Assembly: GCA_944385645.1 (NCBI GenBank)
Contig: CALWYA010000019.1
Span: 1-13,387 of the forward strand
From: an uncultured Oscillospiraceae bacterium
Lineage (GTDB): Bacteria; Bacillota; Clostridia; Oscillospirales; Oscillospiraceae
DNA: 13,387 bases
Direction of reading: 5' to 3'
Position 1 is the first letter of the stretch. Each line of letters opens with the position of its first letter. Both the position numbers and the translations under genes were made by a program. Under the pieces are notes generated by a model. That model was not told the origin of the DNA. It saw only the letters and a program-made list of their open reading frames with translations, and ran no database searches. Shown here piece by piece: positions 1 through 5,631 of the stretch.

Positions 1-1340
1 TGGCCGGTCATGCCGGTGATGGAGTTGTCCAGGATGATGACGGTGGAGTTGGACTGGTTATAGGCGATGTTGGCCAGACCGGTCATGCCGGAGTGCATGA
101 AGGTGGAGTCGCCGATGACGGCCACCGTCTTGTGTTCGCTCTCGGCCCCCAGGGCCTTGTTGAAGCCGTGGATGCCGCTCACCGAGCCGCCCATGCACAA
201 TGTCATGTCCATGGCGGCCAGGGGGGCGACGGCCCCCAGGGTGTAGCAGCCGATGTCGCCCAGGACGGTGCACTTGTTCTTGTTCAGGGTATAGAACAGT
301 CCGCGGTGGGGGCAGCCGGAGCACATGACCGGGGGACGGGGCGGGATGGCCTCCTCCAGGACGGCCCCCTGGGGCACGGGCTGCCCCAGCTTCTGGGCCA
401 CCAGATTCTGGGAGAACTCCCCCTCCAGGGGGAACAGCTCCTTGCCCACCGGGTCCAGCCCCAGGGCGCGGCAGTGGTCCTCGATGAAGGGGTCCAGCTC
501 CTCCACCACCACCAGCTTGTCCACCTGGGCGGCGAAGTCCCGGATCAGCTGCACCGGCATGGGCCAGGCCATGCCCAGCTTCAGCACGGGGTAGCGGTCG
601 CCGCAGACCTCCTTCACATACTGATAGGAGGTGCTGGCGGTGATGATGCCCATGGAGTGGTCGGACCCCTCCTCCACCCGGTTGATGGGGGCGGTCTCGG
701 CGTACTGGGTCAGCTTCCGGGTGCGCTCCTCCACCACCGGGTGGCGGCGGATGGCGTTGCCGGGCATCATCACGTACTTGGCGATGTTCTTCTCATAGGG
801 GATGGGGGCCCGCTCCGCCCGGTCGGCGGTCTCCACCAGGGACTGGGAGTGGGCCACCCGGGTGCACATCTTCAGCAGCACCGGGGTGTCGAACTGCTCG
901 GACAGCTCATAGGCCAGCTTGGCAAAGGCCAGGGCCTCGGCGCTGTCGCTGGGCTCCAGCATGGGGATCTTGGAGGCCTGGGCGTAGTGGCGGGAGTCCT
1001 GCTCGTTCTGAGAGGAGTGCATCCCCGCGTCGTCGGCCACCCCGATGACCACCCCGCCGTTCACCCCAGTGTAGGACATGGTGAACAGGGGGTCGGCGGC
1101 CACGTTCAGCCCCACGTGCTTCATGCCGCAGAAGGACCGCTTCCCCGCCAGGGAGGCGCCGAAGGCGGTCTCCATGGCCACCTTCTCGTTGGGGGCCCAC
1201 TCGCAGTAGATCTCGTCGTACTTGGCGGCCTCCTCGGTGATCTCGGTGCTGGGGGTGCCGGGGTAGCTGGAGATCACGCAGCACCCCGCCTCGTACAGGC
1301 CCCGGGCAACGGCGGCGTTGCCCAGCATCAGTTGTTTCAT
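1..1340 (-). CDS. iorA: Indolepyruvate:ferredoxin oxidoreductase alpha subunit, 3'-truncated by the window edge
   Basis: IorA is the thiamine-diphosphate subunit that, with IorB, interconverts aryl pyruvates (indolepyruvate, phenylpyruvate) and aryl-acetyl-CoA plus CO2 using ferredoxin in the cytoplasm. About 446 residues are present; the family is roughly 580-600, so the C-terminal quarter, which should hold the ferredoxin-like 4Fe-4S part, lies outside. Visible motifs are the N-terminal MKQLMLGNAAVARG, YPGTPSTEI near residue 26, CSGCPHRG near 338 and the ThDP/metal site GDSTFMHSGMTG near 408. The frame is open to the edge. Two ATGs are adjacent (1343 and 1340). I chose 1340 because GGGGAG lies 6 nt before it but only 3 nt before 1343, and MKQLMLGN is the usual family start. 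It lies about 100 bp downstream of yerC on the same strand. iorB and perhaps an aryl-CoA ligase would be expected next, outside the window. Confidence 0.95.
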   Translation of the reverse strand, partial: MKQLMLGNAAVARGLYEAGCCVISSYPGTPSTEITEEAAKYDEIYCEWAPNEKVAMETAFGASLAGKRSFCGMKHVGLNVAADPLFTMSYTGVNGGVVIGVADDAGMHSSQNEQDSRHYAQASKIPMLEPSDSAEALAFAKLAYELSEQFDTPVLLKMCTRVAHSQSLVETADRAERAPIPYEKNIAKYVMMPGNAIRRHPVVEERTRKLTQYAETAPINRVEEGSDHSMGIITASTSYQYVKEVCGDRYPVLKLGMAWPMPVQLIRDFAAQVDKLVVVEELDPFIEDHCRALGLDPVGKELFPLEGEFSQNLVAQKLGQPVPQGAVLEEAIPPRPPVMCSGCPHRGLFYTLNKNKCTVLGDIGCYTLGAVAPLAAMDMTLCMGGSVSGIHGFNKALGAESEHKTVAVIGDSTFMHSGMTGLANIAYNQSNSTVIILDNSITGMTG

Positions 1341-1442
1341 CATTCGCTCCCCACTTTCTCTGGAACGCCCGATTGGATCCCGCGTTCCCAAACTCATGTT
1401 TTTTGCTTCCCCGCCCCGGGCGGGGAACGGGGGACAGCGCCC

Positions 1443-1760
1443 TCAGGGCTCCTTCTCCCCCTGTCCCTCCGGCAGGCGCTCCCGCCGGATGACCTCCTGC
1501 ATGACCCCGCCGGCGCCGTTGTCCAGCATGGACCGGCGCACCCGGCTGATGGTGGCGCTGCTGGCCCCGGTCTTTTCCAGAATGTCCAGATAGACCAGCC
1601 CCTCCTGGAGGTACACCGCCACGTCGAACCGCTGCTCCATGGAGCGCAGCTCGCCGGGGGTGCACAGGTCCTCGAAGAAGCGGACGCACTCGTCCATGTT
1701 CCGAAGCTTCAGGATGGTCTCATACAGGGCCAGGCTCCGCTCCCGTTTTTCCCCTTTCAC
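1443..1760 (-). CDS. yerC: YerC/YecD family TrpR-related DNA-binding protein
   Basis: This 105-residue protein matches the TrpR-like YerC/YecD family, small helical DNA-binding proteins distantly related to the Trp repressor. Residues about 15-50 (ILKLRNMDECVRFFEDLCT, then GELRSMEQRFDVAVYLQEG) and the helix-turn-helix at about 54-80 (LDILEKTGASSATISRVRR) are typical. The start is GTG at 1760, with AGGAG 8 nt upstream. It is the first gene after the T-box leader and precedes iorA by about 100 bp, so it is probably cotranscribed with iorA. A weak promoter is also visible between the T-box terminator and this gene. The ligand and targets of this family are poorly defined. Regulation of the neighbouring aromatic-acid genes or itself is an inference from position only. 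Confidence 0.88.
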   Translation of the reverse strand: MKGEKRERSLALYETILKLRNMDECVRFFEDLCTPGELRSMEQRFDVAVYLQEGLVYLDILEKTGASSATISRVRRSMLDNGAGGVMQEVIRRERLPEGQGEKEP

Positions 1761-1805
1761 CGGAAATCACTCCTTTTTGCCCCACAGGGGAGTTTATTCC
1801 CTTAA

Positions 1806-1834
1806 AGTGTAGCACATAAAAGTGAAAGAGTAAA
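1806..1834 (-). promoter_or_regulatory. Possible internal promoter for yerC-iorA
   Basis: On the minus strand TTTACT (1834-1829) and TACACT (1811-1806) are separated by 17 bp, each matching four of six consensus positions. If active, it would give T-box-independent expression of yerC, because it lies downstream of the T-box terminator. It is much weaker in sequence than the T-box promoter. Confidence 0.35.
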
Positions 1835-1848
1835 GGGGGAGACCGGTG

Positions 1849-1885
1849 TTTTTTGTGCCATTTTCGGGAAAATGGACACAAAAAA
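1849..1885. repeat. 17-bp inverted repeat between the T-box terminator and yerC
   Basis: TTTTTTGTG (1849-1857) pairs with CACAAAAAA (1877-1885), and CCATTTTC (1858-1865) pairs with GAAAATGG (1868-1875). Only A1876 is bulged and two bases are left as a loop. The outer arm shares its A/T run with the U-tract of the T-box terminator. It is AT-rich and has no U-tract of its own in the yerC direction, so it does not look like a second terminator. An operator, or an RNA hairpin in read-through transcripts, is possible. Confidence 0.6.
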
Positions 1886-1914
1886 ACCTCTGACGCCCCA
1901 AGGGCTGCCAGAGG
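1880..1914 (-). terminator. T-box intrinsic terminator
   Basis: On the minus strand, CCTCTG (1914-1909) pairs with CAGAGG (1892-1887). An inner GCCC/GGGC pairing strengthens the stem, and seven U follow at 1886-1880. The 5' arm lies just after the T-box motif, so formation of the antiterminator would disrupt it. Confidence 0.9.
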
Positions 1915-2162
1915 ACGGGAATCTCTCCCGCGGTACCACCTCTATTTACCGCCCACTCACGAAGGCGGCCTCATCGGGTATCCAACAACACCCTGCCCCT
2001 GTAACGGGAGGCCCCGTTCCGCTCTACTTAGCCATCTGGCCGTTCCTCGGACAGCTCGGAAGATGAAATTTCAGCCGCGGGGCCAGGTCTCCTCTCACCG
2101 CCGGAGACTCTCTGCACTGACTGAGCCGCGCCCTACTTTGTCTTCGTCTATGCGTTTATTTA
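1880..2162 (-). ncRNA. T-box riboswitch leader upstream of yerC-iorA
   Basis: Read on the minus strand, this is a full T-box leader that senses uncharged tRNA. Stem I shows the base pairing GAAGA/TCTTC, an AGTA motif on the 5' side, an AGAGAG bulge and a distal GGCGGTGAGA loop. The T-box sequence AGAGGTGGTACCGCGGG lies at 1943-1927. The terminator stem CCTCTG...CAGAGG (1914-1887) is followed by seven U (1886-1880). The specifier loop reads GAAATTTCA (2072-2064). By position relative to the closing stem, the specifier is most likely TTC (Phe, 2067-2065), with TTT or ATT as alternatives because the spacing from GAA is one base longer than in glyQS. The downstream genes are yerC and iorA, so aminoacylation starvation should switch on the oxidoreductase. 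Confidence 0.92.
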
Positions 2163-2167
2163 CTTGC

Positions 2168-2195
2168 ATTATACACCCAAGCCGCCGTTTGTCAA
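2168..2195 (-). promoter_or_regulatory. Consensus sigma-A promoter for the T-box transcript
   Basis: On the minus strand, a perfect TTGACA (2195-2190) and a perfect TATAAT (2173-2168) are separated by 16 bp. Transcription would start near 2161 and enter the T-box leader directly. A strong constitutive promoter followed by attenuation is the usual T-box arrangement. Confidence 0.88.
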
Positions 2196-2403
2196 GTAAA
2201 AATTGTCCGTTGCCATAAGGCGCTTTTTTCCACGCCGGCAGGCCGGTCCTCCACTCCGCTCAGCACCGTTTCTTCCTGCGGCGCACATCGTCCGCGTCAT
2301 TTGCATCAGCGGCGGCGGGGCCGCGGTTTTCTTAACCTCGCTTGATAAAGGCAGCTTGCGGCCATTTCACCCCATTCTCTGCACAGCTGTTCTTTTTGAC
2401 AAC
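2196..2403. other. Intergenic stretch with no gene seen
   Basis: This stretch lies between the divergent T-box promoter and the promoter of the AT-rich unit. A 71-codon open frame at 2203-2418 has no ribosome binding site or recognisable protein features, and I treat it as chance. GC content falls sharply towards the right end. I see no terminator or repeat that I can support. Confidence 0.5.
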
Positions 2404-2432
2404 TTGACAAATTTTTAATGATACAGTACAAT
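2404..2432 (+). promoter_or_regulatory. Sigma-A promoter of the AT-rich secreted/membrane gene pair
   Basis: TTGACA (2404-2409) and TACAAT (2427-2432) are separated by exactly 17 bp. Transcription would start near 2440, leaving a leader of about 150 nt before the GTG at 2588. Confidence 0.82.
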
Positions 2433-2492
2433 ATATTTGGCAGCTAATCCAAACTATCCCACTCCCACGAGGGCAACGAAAGGAGCAGAACA

Positions 2493-2524
2493 ATGGGCTA
2501 ATGGAGGCAAACGGTAGAGCCTGA
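2493..2524 (+). other. Two overlapping leader mini-ORFs upstream of the secreted protein gene
   Basis: Within the leader, AAAGGAG (2479-2485) lies about 7 nt before ATG GGC TAA (2493-2501, peptide MG). The last A of that stop is the first A of a second ATG (2501), which encodes MEANGRA and ends at TGA 2522-2524. The spacing is right for translation and the stop-start overlap would allow re-initiation. Whether they are translated or regulate the downstream gene cannot be told from sequence. Confidence 0.35.
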
Positions 2525-2587
2525 AAAACCGCGACAACAGTATTTTGGATCAGTAGGCAGACAAGTTAAAAAGGAAGGAGCATAAAA

Positions 2588-3217
2588 GTGAAAACTTTAA
2601 AGCAGATTTTGAGTTTAGTACTAACCGTGTCTATGCTTCTGTCAGTGTCCGTTTTTGCTGTCTCTGCAAGCAACGATGATTCCTATCAGCCAAAAACTTA
2701 TGTCGTGAATATTGAAAACGAAGATATTACTTTCAGCCTGCAGGAAAATGATAAAGCGAGGACCGTAAGCTATATCAAAGACGGACAACGCCATGTTGTC
2801 GTATATGATTTTGCGTCAGGTACTTTAAAAATGGATGGCGTGACCATTTCGCAAGTGCCGGAGGTTCCAATCAACAAGACAGTAATAGATTCTCAAAATT
2901 TTGTTGCTACTCCAAATACTGAATTTGAATGGGTACATTATGATACAAAATATGGTGATGTGACAACAACTGTCATCGATGCCGCTGGATGGTATGCTGC
3001 ATTATTAGGCTTAGTCGGTGTAGCTGTACCACCACTAATTGATTTTGCAACTAACTTAGCAGCAGATCACATACCTACTGTCTATTATAAAAAGTTGATG
3101 TATTATAAATCCCCTGTTTTGACATCCCGACCCCAAACTTCCAATATGTTTGAATTTTATGCAGATCCTGAATACGATGAATTTTTATTTGCTGTTGATC
3201 ATCGTACGCCACTTTAA
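2588..3217 (+). CDS. Secreted protein of unknown function with a central hydrophobic segment
   Basis: I do not recognise a named family. The 209-residue protein starts at GTG 2588, 7-8 nt after a strong AGGAAGGAG site. Residues 1-27 form a classic signal peptide (Lys-rich start, hydrophobic core LSLVLTVSMLLSVSVF, cleavage likely after AVSA). Residues about 30-125 are polar and beta-rich. Residues 131-160 are a hydrophobic, Gly-rich segment (YAALLGLVGVAVPPLIDF) that could be a membrane helix or a pore-forming stretch, followed by a Tyr/Lys-rich tail (VYYKKLMYYKSP). There is no cysteine. The gene is clearly AT-richer than its neighbours and uses AT-ending codons, consistent with transfer. It is followed 11 bp later by a small membrane protein in the same transcript. 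A toxin/immunity or bacteriocin-like pair is one reading; I have no direct evidence for it. Confidence 0.82.
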   Translation: MKTLKQILSLVLTVSMLLSVSVFAVSASNDDSYQPKTYVVNIENEDITFSLQENDKARTVSYIKDGQRHVVVYDFASGTLKMDGVTISQVPEVPINKTVIDSQNFVATPNTEFEWVHYDTKYGDVTTTVIDAAGWYAALLGLVGVAVPPLIDFATNLAADHIPTVYYKKLMYYKSPVLTSRPQTSNMFEFYADPEYDEFLFAVDHRTPL

Positions 3218-3228
3218 AGCACAATAAA

Positions 3229-3588
3229 GTGAAAATGAAGAAGAAAAATCGAAATACATTTTTCTCAGCGGCCTTTGTGGTTCTGCTGGTTATGATTCAC
3301 CGCGCCCTGTACTCCAGTCCATGGTACAAACATGCATATACCGCCAAATGGGTCGTCTTTGTCCTGATCCTCCTGTGGTTCGTTCACGCAGCGCTTTGTC
3401 AGTTGTACTGGCTGATTCGGAAGCGGTCGCTTCAGCGCGGCGGGGATAAGACAGGAACCCGCCATCCATGGATTCACGCCCTTTTTTCCCTGGGGTTCCA
3501 GACAGAGACCATGACAGGGACTGCATGGGCTCTGGTTGTGGCTGTTCTCTGTATCCCTCTGGTGATACTGTGCTTTTATCCCAAATAA
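3229..3588 (+). CDS. Small polytopic membrane protein of unknown function
   Basis: This 119-residue protein has a Lys/Arg-rich start and three likely membrane segments: about residues 9-27 (TFFSAAFVVLLVMIH), 40-63 (KWVVFVLILLWFVHAALCQLY) and 98-116 (TAWALVVAVLCIPLVILCFY). A basic loop lies between the second and third. The start is GTG 3229 or ATG 3235. Neither has a good ribosome binding site, so translation may be coupled to the secreted protein gene ending 11 bp upstream. Base composition is intermediate between that AT-rich gene and the chromosome. A perfect GC-rich terminator follows at once, so these two genes form a complete unit. The family is not recognised; a partner or self-protection role for the secreted protein is a guess from gene order. 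Confidence 0.72.
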   Translation: MKMKKKNRNTFFSAAFVVLLVMIHRALYSSPWYKHAYTAKWVVFVLILLWFVHAALCQLYWLIRKRSLQRGGDKTGTRHPWIHALFSLGFQTETMTGTAWALVVAVLCIPLVILCFYPK

Positions 3589-3600
3589 ACGCGGCACACC

Positions 3601-3635
3601 GGCGGCCGGCCCTGTGGGGCCGGCCGCCCTTTTTT
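3601..3635 (+). terminator. Strong intrinsic terminator
   Basis: GGCGGCCGGCCC (3601-3612) pairs perfectly over 12 bp with GGGCCGGCCGCC (3617-3628), with a 4-nt loop and a following U-run (3630-3635). It lies 12 bp after the membrane protein stop codon. Confidence 0.93.
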
Positions 3636-3654
3636 CCATGGACGCCCCGCCCTC

Positions 3655-3683
3655 TTGACATTTCCGGAAAAATGAGTTATGAT
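3655..3683 (+). promoter_or_regulatory. Sigma-A promoter of the acyl-CoA synthetase remnant
   Basis: TTGACA (3655-3660) and TATGAT (3678-3683) are separated by 17 bp. Transcription should start near 3690, so the promoter looks intact although the gene it serves is broken. Confidence 0.85.
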
Positions 3684-3692
3684 ACTTCAACG

Positions 3693-3707
3693 GTTTAAAG
3701 CTTAAAC
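3693..3707. promoter_or_regulatory. Inverted repeat at the expected transcription start
   Basis: GTTTAA (3693-3698) and TTAAAC (3702-3707) form a 6-bp dyad around AGC, immediately after the -10 box. Its position fits a repressor operator, but the half-sites are too short to name a regulator. Confidence 0.35.
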
Positions 3708-3757
3708 TCAGCGAAGTGTTTCCGGGGTTTCCCCCGGTTTGAAAGGAAGGATCGGCT

Positions 3758-4699
3758 ATGCCTATTACCGATTTGCTGGAGCGCAACAGCAAGCTCTACG
3801 GCGAGGAGAGCGCCCTGGTGGAAATTAACCCTGAAATCCAGGAGCAGCAGCGGGTGACCTGGAAGGAGTACGAGCTCATCCAGCCCACCTCCTCCGCCCC
3901 CTACCGCCGGGAGATCACCTGGTCCGTCTTTGACGAAAAGGCCAACCGGGTGGCCAATATGTTGCTCAGCCGGGGCATCCGCAAGGGGCAGAAGGTGGCC
4001 ATTTTGCTGATGAACTGCCTGGAATGGCTGCCCATCTACTTCGGCATTTTAAAGTCCGGTGCCATTGCGGTGCCTCTGAACTTCCGCTACACCTCCGAGG
4101 AGATCGACTACTGCCTGAAGCTGGCGGATGTGGACGTGCTGTTCTTCGGCCCGGAATTCATCGGCCGTGTGGAGACCATCGTCCCCAAGATTTCCCACCA
4201 GATGCTCCTCTTCTTTGTGGGAGACACCTGCCCCTCCTTTGCCGAGGACTACCACCGGGCCACCGCCAACTGCTCCTCCATGGCCCCCAAGGTGCTCATC
4301 GACGACGAGGACGAGGCCGCCATCTACTACTCCTCCGGCACCACCGGATTCCCCAAGGCCATTCTGCTTAAACACCACGCTCTGGCTCAGTCCGCCCGGA
4401 TGGAGGCCATCCACCACGAGACCACCCACGAAGATGTATTTTTATGCATTCCGCCCCTCTACCACACGGGCGCCAAAATGCACTGGTTCGGCTCCCTGTT
4501 TACCGGCAGCAAGGCCGTGCTTCTGAAGGGCAACTCCCCCCAGGCCATCTTTGAGGCTGCCTCCTCCGAGCGGTGTACCATCGTGTGGCTGCTGGTGCCC
4601 TGGTGCCAGGATATTCTGGCCGCTCTGGACCGTGGGGATCTGAAGATTGAGGACTACCACCTGTCCCAGTGGCGGCCCTTGGTGCCGGTCACCACGTAG
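3758..4699 (+). pseudogene. AMP-forming acyl-CoA synthetase, C-terminal half lost
   Basis: The start is ATG 3758, 8 nt after GAAAGGAAGG, downstream of a good promoter. The 313-residue product is the N-terminal part of an ANL-superfamily acyl-CoA ligase, which activates carboxylic acids to acyl-AMP and then acyl-CoA. The family N-terminus (YRREITWSVFDEKANRVANML, about 49-69) and the nucleotide loop YYSSGTTGFPK (190-200) are present. Homology appears to end at SQWR (residue 306, base about 4675), where the family normally continues into the glycine-rich and YG-TE motifs. Instead seven unrelated residues and a stop follow. The adenylate-binding aspartate, the hinge and the C-terminal lysine domain are missing, so it should be inactive in adenylation. 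Loss by deletion, rearrangement or misassembly cannot be separated here. Confidence 0.85.
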
Positions 4700-5136
4700 G
4701 GATCCCCCGCCACCGCGCCACCCTCGTCCAGGGCGGCGATCACCAGGGCGTAGTGGGGGTAGTAGTCATAGAACCAGGCGGCGGCCAGGCTGGGCCCGTC
4801 CCCCAGGACGGCCAGCAGCTCCCCCCGGAGCCCGCCGGCGTCGTCCACCCCCTGGGCGTAGGGGGAAAGGGCGGCCAGCACCGCCTGGGCCTCCGACGCC
4901 GAGGCGGTGGGGACAGGGGTGCCGTCCGGGGAAGGCGTCTCCTCGGTCTGGCAGGACACCAGCCCCACGCACAGCAGGGCGGCGGCCACCAGCAGGGCCA
5001 CCAGCGGGGCGGGCGGGCCCTTCTTGGGGCCCTGGGGGATGTGGAGCAGCCGCAGCCTGGCCTCTTTGGCCGAGCCGGACAGGGGGGTGGAGAAGGGAGT
5101 TCTGGGGGGCATCATGGAGGGCATCATGGGAAGCAC
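4654..5136 (-). pseudogene. C-terminal-like fragment of an M56/BlaR1-type membrane protein, both ends disrupted
   Basis: Read on the minus strand, residues 14-40 (FSTPLSGSAKEARLRLLHIP, then QGPKKG) resemble the stretch that follows the peptidase core in M56/BlaR1 proteins (FG...KERI..IL.YRKP) just before the last membrane helix. A hydrophobic helix follows at 43-61 (APLVALLVAAALLCVGLVSC), then an outside Thr/Ser/Pro-rich linker and a small domain containing WFYDYYPHYALVIAALDEGG. The upstream side runs in frame into the repeat at 5146 without a stop or a native start; GTG 5136 or ATG 5127 are merely the first possible starts. The downstream side is cut at about 4676 where it meets the acyl-CoA synthetase remnant. 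The M56 gene at 6607-7494 ends just before this part of the fold, so the two may once have been one gene. A lipoprotein reading (LVSC) is possible, but the N-terminus is too long. Confidence 0.55.
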
Positions 5137-5145
5137 CGCCTTTCG

Positions 5146-5482
5146 GGAGAGTGGAGAGTGAAGAGTGGAGAGTGGAGATAGGAGATATGAGATAGGAGAT
5201 AAAAAATGCAGAATGCAGAATGAATTAGGAATTAGGAGTTAGGAGTTAGGAATTGATAATTGAGAATTGAGAATTGAGAATTGAGAATTTGGGGGGCGCT
5301 CCTATGAGGATGGACGGGTCGAAATTTTCGTAGGGGCGGCCCCGTGTGGCCGCCCGCGGGCGCCCGGAGGGCGCCCCTGCGGACAACGCCCCATCTGCGT
5401 GGGGCGCGACGACTCGGCGCGCCCTTTGCCTTCCCCCTTAGGGGAAGGTGGCACCGCCGCAGGCGGTGACGGATGAGGGGGG
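5146..5482. repeat. Composite intergenic repeat, copy 1
   Basis: Three modules lie in order. A (5146-5290) is AT/purine-rich, built of short near-repeats: GAGAGTGGAGAGTGAAGAG, GATAGGAGATATGAGATAGG, TGCAGAATGCAGAATGAATT, TTAGGAGTTAGGAG and a TTGAGAA heptamer run. B (5331-5355) is a GC-rich dyad, GTAGGGGCGGCC...GGCCGCCC. C (5428-5481) is CCTTCCCCC..AGGGGAAGGTGGC, a variable hairpin and GGATGAGGGG. The same modules occur in the same order and orientation at 13026-13292. A further 9-bp palindrome (GGGCGCACA/TGTGCGCCC, 5518-5536) follows. Such modules resemble multicopy intergenic repeats of gut Clostridia. Confidence 0.85.
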
Positions 5483-5542
5483 TATCGGTTGCACGCTTCG
5501 TCCGTTGTTGCTTGCAGGGGCGCACAGTGTGCGCCCGCCCGG

Positions 5543-5571
5543 TTGACAAGGCCGGTCCCCTTGGGTACAAT
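5543..5571 (+). promoter_or_regulatory. Sigma-A promoter of glsA
   Basis: TTGACA (5543-5548) and TACAAT (5566-5571) are separated by 17 bp. Transcription would start near 5578, about 54 nt before the glsA start codon. The promoter lies just downstream of the composite repeat. Confidence 0.86.
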
Positions 5572-5631
5572 GGGGGGACCGAACGAAACCGGTTATTGTC
5601 GGATGAGAGAACCACATAGGAGGCAGAGACT

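Noticed and set aside
1398..1425. GC-rich dyad CCCGCCCCGGGCGGG as a terminator between yerC and iorA
   Set aside because: The stem is good, but on the minus strand it is followed by A residues, so it is not an intrinsic terminator. It may only reflect base composition.
93..1805. A 570-codon open frame on the plus strand
   Set aside because: It is the shadow of iorA and yerC on the other strand. It lacks domain features, is low-complexity and rich in Gly, His and Gln, and crosses two well-supported genes.
2203..2418. A 71-codon open frame beside the T-box promoter
   Set aside because: It has no ribosome binding site, overlaps the next promoter and has no recognisable protein features.
2440..2587. 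A cyclic-di-GMP or other known riboswitch in the leader of the secreted protein gene
   Set aside because: A few words (GAGGGCAAC, GGAGGCAAACGG) recall the c-di-GMP-I class, but the core motifs in correct order and the paired stems are absent. I could not match any class I know.
4669..5181. Plus-strand open frames across 4647-5195
   Set aside because: They are low-complexity Gly/Arg/Pro translations of the opposite-strand M56-like fragment that continue into the repeat, with no ribosome binding sites.
5150..5290. Repeat tracts as a CRISPR array
   Set aside because: The units are short, imperfect and adjacent, without equal-length unique spacers or cas genes.
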